Notes under the pieces: generated by a model | Databases searched by the model: none | Told to the model about the DNA's origin: nothing | Seen by the model: only the letters and a program-made list of their open reading frames with translations | Shown here: positions 58,131 to 64,000 of the stretch, one piece after another | Layout of the letters: each line of letters opens with the position of its first letter | Numbering within the stretch: the stretch's first letter is position 1 | Program-made: the position numbers and the translations under genes | NCBI RefSeq assembly: GCF_004664715.2 | Contig: NC_051071.1 | Coordinates: forward strand, 36,267,530 to 36,331,529 | Direction: 5' to 3' | Length of the DNA: 64,000 nucleotides | From: Peromyscus leucopus | Taxonomy: Eukaryota > Chordata > Mammalia > Rodentia > Cricetidae

Positions 58131-58349
58131 CCTCATTCATGTGGTACTAACACTGTACCAACAGAACAAAGCCCCCAGCTCCCTGATGAAAGTTCAAATG
58201 ACTCTGCTGTTTCCAAATTAAAACCCCAGTCTTCAGAATTGGCAGCAAGCACTCTTACTTTCTGAACCATCTTGCTAGTCTGCTTTAAGAATACTATTTT
58301 TTTTATCTTGCTAGGGGGTCTTAGCTGGGGTCATCTTTGTAGATTCCTG
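58131..58349. other. Unassigned stretch, perhaps old L1 UTR (right part)
   Basis: The part from about 58310 (ggggtcttagctggggtcat) seems to continue at 58502 after the inserted copy, and resembles inverted rodent L1 untranslated sequence. Confidence 0.35.
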
Positions 58350-58358
58350 GGAGATTCC

Positions 58359-58492
58359 CGTTGGCTCCTATCTTTATCTCCTTGATCAGTACAGTTCTGA
58401 AAGAAGTATGTTTGGACTTCCAATTTCATAGATATATTACTTCCTGTTTCTTGTGCCTTTATGGTAACTTGACCCTTGTATCATAATCACAA
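58359..58492. repeat. 134-bp templated insertion, second copy of the local duplicate
   Basis: The copy of 56739-56868 is inserted here and flanked by ggagattcc at 58350-58358 and 58493-58501. The host sequence reads through across the duplication. No poly(A) is present. Confidence 0.75.
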
Positions 58493-58537
58493 GGAGATTC
58501 CTTTGTGACAGGTTTTTACCTAATCCTGAAATGCCTT

Positions 58538-58558
58538 CCCCCCCCCCCCCCCCCCCCG
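58538..58558. repeat. Poly(C) run
   Basis: About 20 C residues followed by GG. Such runs often vary in length and may carry assembly error. Confidence 0.9.
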
Positions 58559-58689
58559 GTTTCCAGTACTCTCAGTACTCGTCCCCTCAGTCCTCACAAC
58601 TCCAACATGATCGCTTGTGTTTCCGTCCCCACCTGCCCTCAGTCTACTCACCAGGTCTTTTCTTTTTCCCTGAGGATAGTAGCCTGAAC

Positions 58690-59240
58690 TGGCCATCTCC
58701 TGTGACAAGATTGGTGCCTAGCCCAGTTGTCATCAGAGAGGCTTCATCTAGCAACTGACGGAAACAGATGCAGACCCACAGCCAAAGCTCACGGAATTCT
58801 GCAGAAGAGAGGGAGAAAGGATTGTAGGAGCCAGAGGGGTCAATAACACCTCAAGAAAACTCACAGGATTGACTAATCTGCACTCATAGGGGCTCACAGA
58901 GACTGAACAGACAAACATGAAGCCCATGTGGGATTGACTTAAACACTCTGCATATATGTTACAGTTGTGTAGCTTGGTCCTCTGTGGTACTCCTAACAGT
59001 GGAAATAGTAGCTGCCTCAGACTCTTTTACTTGCTTTTGTGACCCTACTCCTCATACTGGGTCGTCTTGCCCGGCCTTAATACAAGGGGAAGTGTTAAGT
59101 CTTACTGCAACTTGATATGCCATGTTTTGTTGATGTTCATAGGAGCCCTGCCCTTTCCTGAACAGAAAGAAGAGGAGTGGGTTGGAGGGTGAGAACAGAG
59201 GTGGGGCAGGGGGATGGACTGGGAGGAAAGAGAAACGGTG
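58690..59240 (+). mobile_element. Older L1 3' UTR fragment
   Basis: It shows cagttgtcatcagagaggct, agcaactgacggaaacagat, tgtgtagcttggtcctctg and the G-rich block ggtggggcagggggatggac, ending gtaaaataaataaat. It is more diverged than the other L1 tails here and continues into an (AAAT)n tail. Confidence 0.8.
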
Positions 59241-59254
59241 GGTGGGATGTAAAA

Positions 59255-59301
<47 letters not shown>

Positions 59302-59305
59302 ATTT
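59241..59305. repeat. (AAAT)n tail microsatellite
   Basis: About sixteen aaat units, grown from the L1 poly(A) tail. Confidence 0.95.
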
Positions 59306-59514
59306 AAAACAAAGTAAAAAAATCGAAATAAAGAATATATTATTTTTCCTTCTTGTTCTGTTATATTTCTGTGTCTGTGTCTTGGAGTTTAGCAGGATTT
59401 TTTTCTAATGAGTTTAGGCATGTTTCTTAATTATCCCCCTTCAAATATTATTCTTCCCAAATCCGAATATTCTTGACAGTTATCATTTAAATATAAATTG
59501 TTAAAAGCATAAAT

Positions 59515-59690
59515 CAGCCAGGCGGTGGTGGCACACACCTTTAATGCCAGCACTCGGGAGGCAGAGGCAGGCAGATCTCTGTGAGTTCGAGGTCAGTATG
59601 GTCTCCAAAGTGAGTTCCAGGAAAGGCGCAAAGCTACACAGAGAAACCCCGTCTTGAAAAACAAAAGAAAAAAGAAAAGAAAGCATAAAT
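59515..59690 (+). mobile_element. Young B1 SINE, cricetid type
   Basis: It has gccaggcggtggtggcacac, ctttaatgccagcactcggg, gtgagttcgaggtcagtatg and the cricetid-like end tccaggaaaggcgcaaagct, acacagagaaaccccgtc, with a mixed A/G tail. It is the best-preserved SINE in the window and the main taxonomic clue. Confidence 0.92.
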
Positions 59691-60310
59691 CAATTAAGTA
59701 TTTTCAAATGTAAAATTCTCCATTTTTAATTTTTGTGACTAATTAAGTAAATAAATAACAGTCTAGATTTCACTATTAGCCCACACCTTCTAACTTCAGC
59801 TTGACATTGCTGAGAATTTATCTGATTTCCTGCATTGTTTTCCTCATATATAAAATGAGATAATGACAATAATAATATCAATATTACACTGCAGCAACAT
59901 TTCCCAGGAAATATTAAATGCATCTAAAAATATTACTTCTAGTTCAATCATTTCTATTTTTACTATCTACAAACCTGATCAGATATTTGTAGGACTGCAA
60001 AGATTCAAAACTTTAATAATTTTTCAATAGCACTTCTCATTGCCTTCCCACTCTCCTCTCGGATGTTTCCAGTTTTATCTTAACTTGAACTTGAGAACAA
60101 GTATCAGAAAGCTCTGCTGACTTACTCATTAATTTCTAACAACTTTCTCTCTCAGGAATCTCTGCTTTTTGTCCCCACAGATTTTCATCCAGAACCGGCT
60201 ATGCCCTTGTATGTTGTGCTGATGTTTTTGAAACCTTGCATGTATATAACAGGTTTTTTTAAACGCAACAAAAGAGGCATATTCCTCTATTTAAAAAACA
60301 AACAACCTAA
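59691..60310. other. Unassigned stretch
   Basis: No gene recognised. Confidence 0.4.
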
Positions 60311-60315
60311 GAAAG

Positions 60316-60480
60316 CAGAGCATGGTGGTGGCACATGCCTATAAGCTCAGCACCTGTGCCCAGGGTGATGGTGTCTGCTATAAGAATATCTTTGAGTTCA
60401 AAGCCAGCCTGGCCTACATATTGCATTACAGGCAAGCCTGGTGAGATCCTGTCTCAAACTCAAAACAAAAATAAAATTAG
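60316..60480 (+). mobile_element. Diverged B1-like SINE with internal insertion
   Basis: It shows agagcatggtggtggcacat, gcctataagctcagcacc, ttcaaagccagcctggccta and gagatcctgtctcaaactc, with an extra segment (cccagggtgatggtgtctgc) in the middle. Confidence 0.7.
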
Positions 60481-61160
60481 AAAACACTGATGCTAAGCGT
60501 GACTGTCATTTTGGCTAGTAAAAATGAGATTCATAAATTGGTCAATGACAGAGGTACTTCATGCCTCTCAAGTAGATTAGACAAGGCCCCTCCACTCCAT
60601 CTTTCCGGTGTATCCCCACAATGGCTCCTCTAATTTTTCTACCCAAAGCAGCTCCTTGACTGTGGTTTTAGTACCATGGACTGCTAGCTATTCATCATCT
60701 TCTGGGGCGTGATTGTCCATCCTCCAAGAGTCCAAGCTAGGCTCCTGACCTTTAGCTCCAGTGGGAGTGCGTCCTTAGCATTTTTGGAGTAGCTGCTAGA
60801 GGATCATGCTTTATAATTTGTGATTTGTTTGTGTTTTCTTAATAGCCCTCTGCCCTTATGGAAACTCCTTTACTTTCTTGATCATTTCTACAAGTTTAAG
60901 AGTTTCTTTAAAACACATTTCTGTTACATATTTTTTAGTAGGAGGAGATTTTAGAAGAACTCATCTGTTATAATGTCAGGATGAGAAATTGATGCTTAAT
61001 CTCCAAAAAATTAAATTATATAAGAATTCAACCCAATGAATATGTCAGCTTATTAGATTTCTGTCATTAATAAAAATGCTTTAAAGCAGAAATGGATATT
61101 TATGCATCTGAAAAATGTGTTTGATTTTCTTTGACCTGAATCACAGCTCCCCACAGGTGG
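60481..61160. other. Unassigned stretch
   Basis: No gene recognised. Confidence 0.4.

Positions 61161-61164
<4 letters not shown>

Positions 61165-61216
<52 letters not shown>
61165..61216. repeat. (GA)n microsatellite
   Basis: About 52 bases of GA repeat. Confidence 0.97.
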
Positions 61217-61221
<5 letters not shown>

Positions 61222-62110
61222 GTTGTATCAGATATGTTGAAATAGGTCTTACTTGTTAGAAATTGGACTGTATGAAAAGAGAAAAAGATTTTCATTGAAT
61301 AAGGACCATCAATAGCAAAGGCAATTGATGATGTTTCTAGTTAGATGACAAGTGCTGACAGTGATTGATTTGCTTTGTTACAGTCATGGAGCTATTTGCT
61401 AAATGTTTTCATAATCAGGGCTAGTATGTCTCAACAAAAGAGGCCACCCAATCTCAAGAATGTTATGTAACTTTTCCCTAAGCTAAAATTGAGCACAATT
61501 TACCAAAGCCATTTTGGCTAAGTAAACACAATTTTAAGCAAGTATTTATATCAAACTTTATTTATAATTCTGTTTTCCAAAAAGAATCTTCATGTGAAAA
61601 AAAAAACTGTAAATTTTTCTGTTAGATCCTCAGAATACTTAACTTTAAATAGAGATGAGAACATATTTTGTAAAAGTAAATTTCAGCAGGAAACTCAGAG
61701 AGCTGCTCTCCAAAATATATTCAATGGTTTTCTAGAAGATACTGCCAAAAAAAATCTTTCCTCTTAATAAGAAATATCAATTTGATGTGTATATAGGTTG
61801 AGAGCTCTAAAATTGTCTGCTCATTTTTTTTTTCTGTGAAGGCTCTGAAATACTTGCCTAAGTCAAAAAAATGTGTGTAATGTATGATCTAGTAGAACAA
61901 GTTTCTAGCTTCCATGTTCATAAAGAGTCTGTAAACATGTATGGTGACCTGCTGCACACAAATCTTCATGATAGTCATGTGTTATGGAATGTATTTATAA
62001 GTTCTAGGAACTTGAAGGTCTGTTGTAATTCAGAAGTGTAGTTCCTGAGAGCTGGTTCGTGGACAAGAAGGAGACATTTCATAATGTTATCACAACTTCA
62101 CATAGGTGTA
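61217..62110. other. Unassigned stretch
   Basis: AT-rich; no gene recognised. Confidence 0.4.
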
Positions 62111-62117
62111 TGCATGT

Positions 62118-62266
62118 AAACACACACATACACACATAGAGACAGGCACACACAGAGACAGACAGACAGACACACACACACAAACACAGACAGACAGACA
62201 GACAGACACACACACACAGATAGACAGACACACAGACACACACACACACAAGCACAAACACACACC
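62118..62266. repeat. (CA)n/(CAGA)n compound microsatellite
   Basis: About 150 bases mixing cacaca and gacagaca units. Frames through it are low complexity. Confidence 0.95.
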
Positions 62267-64000
62267 ATTTTCTGAAAAAAAAAATTGTGAAATTGTAAAA
62301 CTTTCTCCCTGTGGTTGACCACAGCTAACCATTAACATCCAGACCCTATGATTTACAATAATTTAAACATACACAAGGGGAAATGCCAGGGCTTCAAACT
62401 CTGCACCAAAAAAATAAATAATTAAACAAATAAATAAATGCACATATAAAGGAAAATATCTGATTCCAAAATTTTCCAAATTATCTTACTGACCAAAGAC
62501 ACAAATTCCAACTTAGTTGGCATAAAGAATGAACTGAAAGTTAAAAAGGCAGTAAGACACTTTTCTGAAAGCCTGTTTCCTTTACAAGTTAAGACATTAT
62601 TCCCCTTTCTGAATGTTTGATTCTATTCTTTGAAAACCAAGGGATTGGTAGTCCATCTTAGATACTATAATAGTTTACACCATTGCTTACATCCAGCCAA
62701 ACTGGCTAGAGAGTGGAGTCTAAAACAAGAAACAAACAAAAGGTATATGGTTGTAATTCAGTTTTCAATGTCTGCCAAATAATCTTTTCTGACTGTTTCT
62801 CAAGTATAGGATGTTTCTAAAAACTTTGAAAAAAGTTAAATCCTTTGTAAAATAATGTACAGATTTAGTAAGTTGAAAGATGATTATTGCCCTCTCAGAA
62901 AGACTCAGTTGTTCGTTTCTTTGGTCACTGTTCTATGAATAGTTACTTTTTTAAAAAATCAGTACTACCTTGTGATTTTAGTGTTCATCTCTTTCTAAGC
63001 TGTTGTATACAAGCTTGCCCTCCATGCTTGCTTCTTCCATTTATCTCTTTTTTATTTTCTCTTATCTCTTCCCCCTCCCCTTCTCCTTCTCCTCCTTCTC
63101 TGTCATCATCTCCCTTCCCCTCCTCCTTTCCCTTTCCCATTTTATACACCCCAAGCTGGAGTAGAATTCACTACGTGACTTACAATAACCTTGAATGTAT
63201 GTTTCTCCCTCCTCCACTTCCTGAGTTCTGATTTTGAAAGAATGCTTTTCCATGAAATCCTGGGAATCTAACCCAGGATACCCCAGCATATTGCAAACCA
63301 TGTAATCCACATAAGTTGCTTCATCTTTTGCCTAAGCTTGAATGGTGATGGATAGCTCCTGTAAAAGGGTTCCTCTCCAGATTTGCTACTCATTATTTCC
63401 TTTGCATCATCAGCTTGCTAGGTTTGACCTTCAAGCTATCCCAAGAGAGTGCTACAGAGAGCTTGAATCATTTTGTGAATTCTGCTCCATGACTCATTGA
63501 CTTATTCTTCAATTTATTATTTCCTGAGCATCTACAAGGTGCCAGGTACTCTTGTGGACTTTGAAATATATTTATATATATTTATAAACTGAGCATACCA
63601 CAAATCCTTCTTTTATTCTCTTGGGAAGAAATATACATAAACCAAATGAGCAAAACTGAAGACGTTCCACATGATAAGTACTATAGAACAAAACAAGGTT
63701 GGTAAAAGCAAGTGCACAGATGTGTGTACCAATGCACTTGTGCATATTAAGCATTCATACATACATAGAGGAAAGGAAAGGAGACGTGGCTAACTGCATT
63801 TAATATGGTTAGAAAAAGCATCAAAAGTAGAATAGACTAGAAAAAAAAAATGGAGAAACAGGTTATACAGCTCCTTTGGAGAAAGAAGGCTCTTACTAAG
63901 AGAACAAGCTTAAGAGCCAGAGGCACAAATGTGCTTGGTGTGCTCAGTGGTCAGCCAGAAATATTAAGCACGGGTAAATTGAGTGATTTGTGCTATCCTT
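62267..64000. other. Unassigned end of window
   Basis: No gene recognised. A CT-rich stretch lies at about 63050-63140 and (TA)-rich words at 63567-63585. Confidence 0.4.

Noticed and set aside
62079..62338. Cys/Val-rich open frames
   Set aside because: Shadows of the CA/CAGA microsatellite.

Overview
The window is mammalian, non-coding, repeat-rich DNA from a muroid rodent. The best match is a cricetid (deer mouse, hamster or vole group). The evidence is young B1 SINEs with the cricetid-style right end (about 59515-59690), B2 SINEs (1561, 2587, 44505), rodent L1 elements with typical L1 3' UTRs, class II endogenous retrovirus (ERV) relics with 6-bp target duplications, and many microsatellites. 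I cannot fix the species. I see no intact host protein-coding gene; the only long intact reading frame is an L1 ORF1.

Layout. 1-3600: LTR pieces, a NUP210L-like exon on the minus strand with its splice donor kept, B1/B2 SINEs, and the end of an ERV with its LTR. 4100-7560: two old L1 ORF2/3' fragments, an LTR-like block and a B1. 7600-8390: a broken hAT-type transposase-domain sequence (minus). 9483-14407: one retrotransposition product bounded by a 15-bp target-site duplication. Read on the minus strand it has a GC-rich L1 5' UTR, an intact 411-codon ORF1 and the first part of ORF2. It then switches to the 3' end of a non-L1 polyadenylated mRNA, with an AATAAA signal and a 43-base poly(A) tract. 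16100-20727: an L1 on the plus strand with broken ORF1 and ORF2 and no 3' end. 23500-28480: a class II ERV on the minus strand with gag, a protease remnant and an integrase remnant; RT and RNase H are gone. 29134-43215: solo LTRs, a twin-primed L1, a composite of two different LTRs in inverted orientation inside one 6-bp target duplication, and an L1 3' UTR split by a solo LTR. 43216-64000: mostly anonymous AT-rich DNA with L1 3' UTRs, SINEs, one more solo LTR, microsatellites and a 134-bp segment copied from 1.6 kb away.

The sequences do not form a pathway. What they record is how retrotransposons act: L1 machinery copying a chimeric template, twin priming, LTR-LTR recombination, nested insertion, and SINE sequence taken up into an LTR. 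The most unusual items are the L1/mRNA chimera, the 8-residue repeat array in its ORF1 protein, the inverted-LTR composite, and an LTR family carrying B1-like blocks. All calls come from reading the sequence; family names are from memory and no database search was run.
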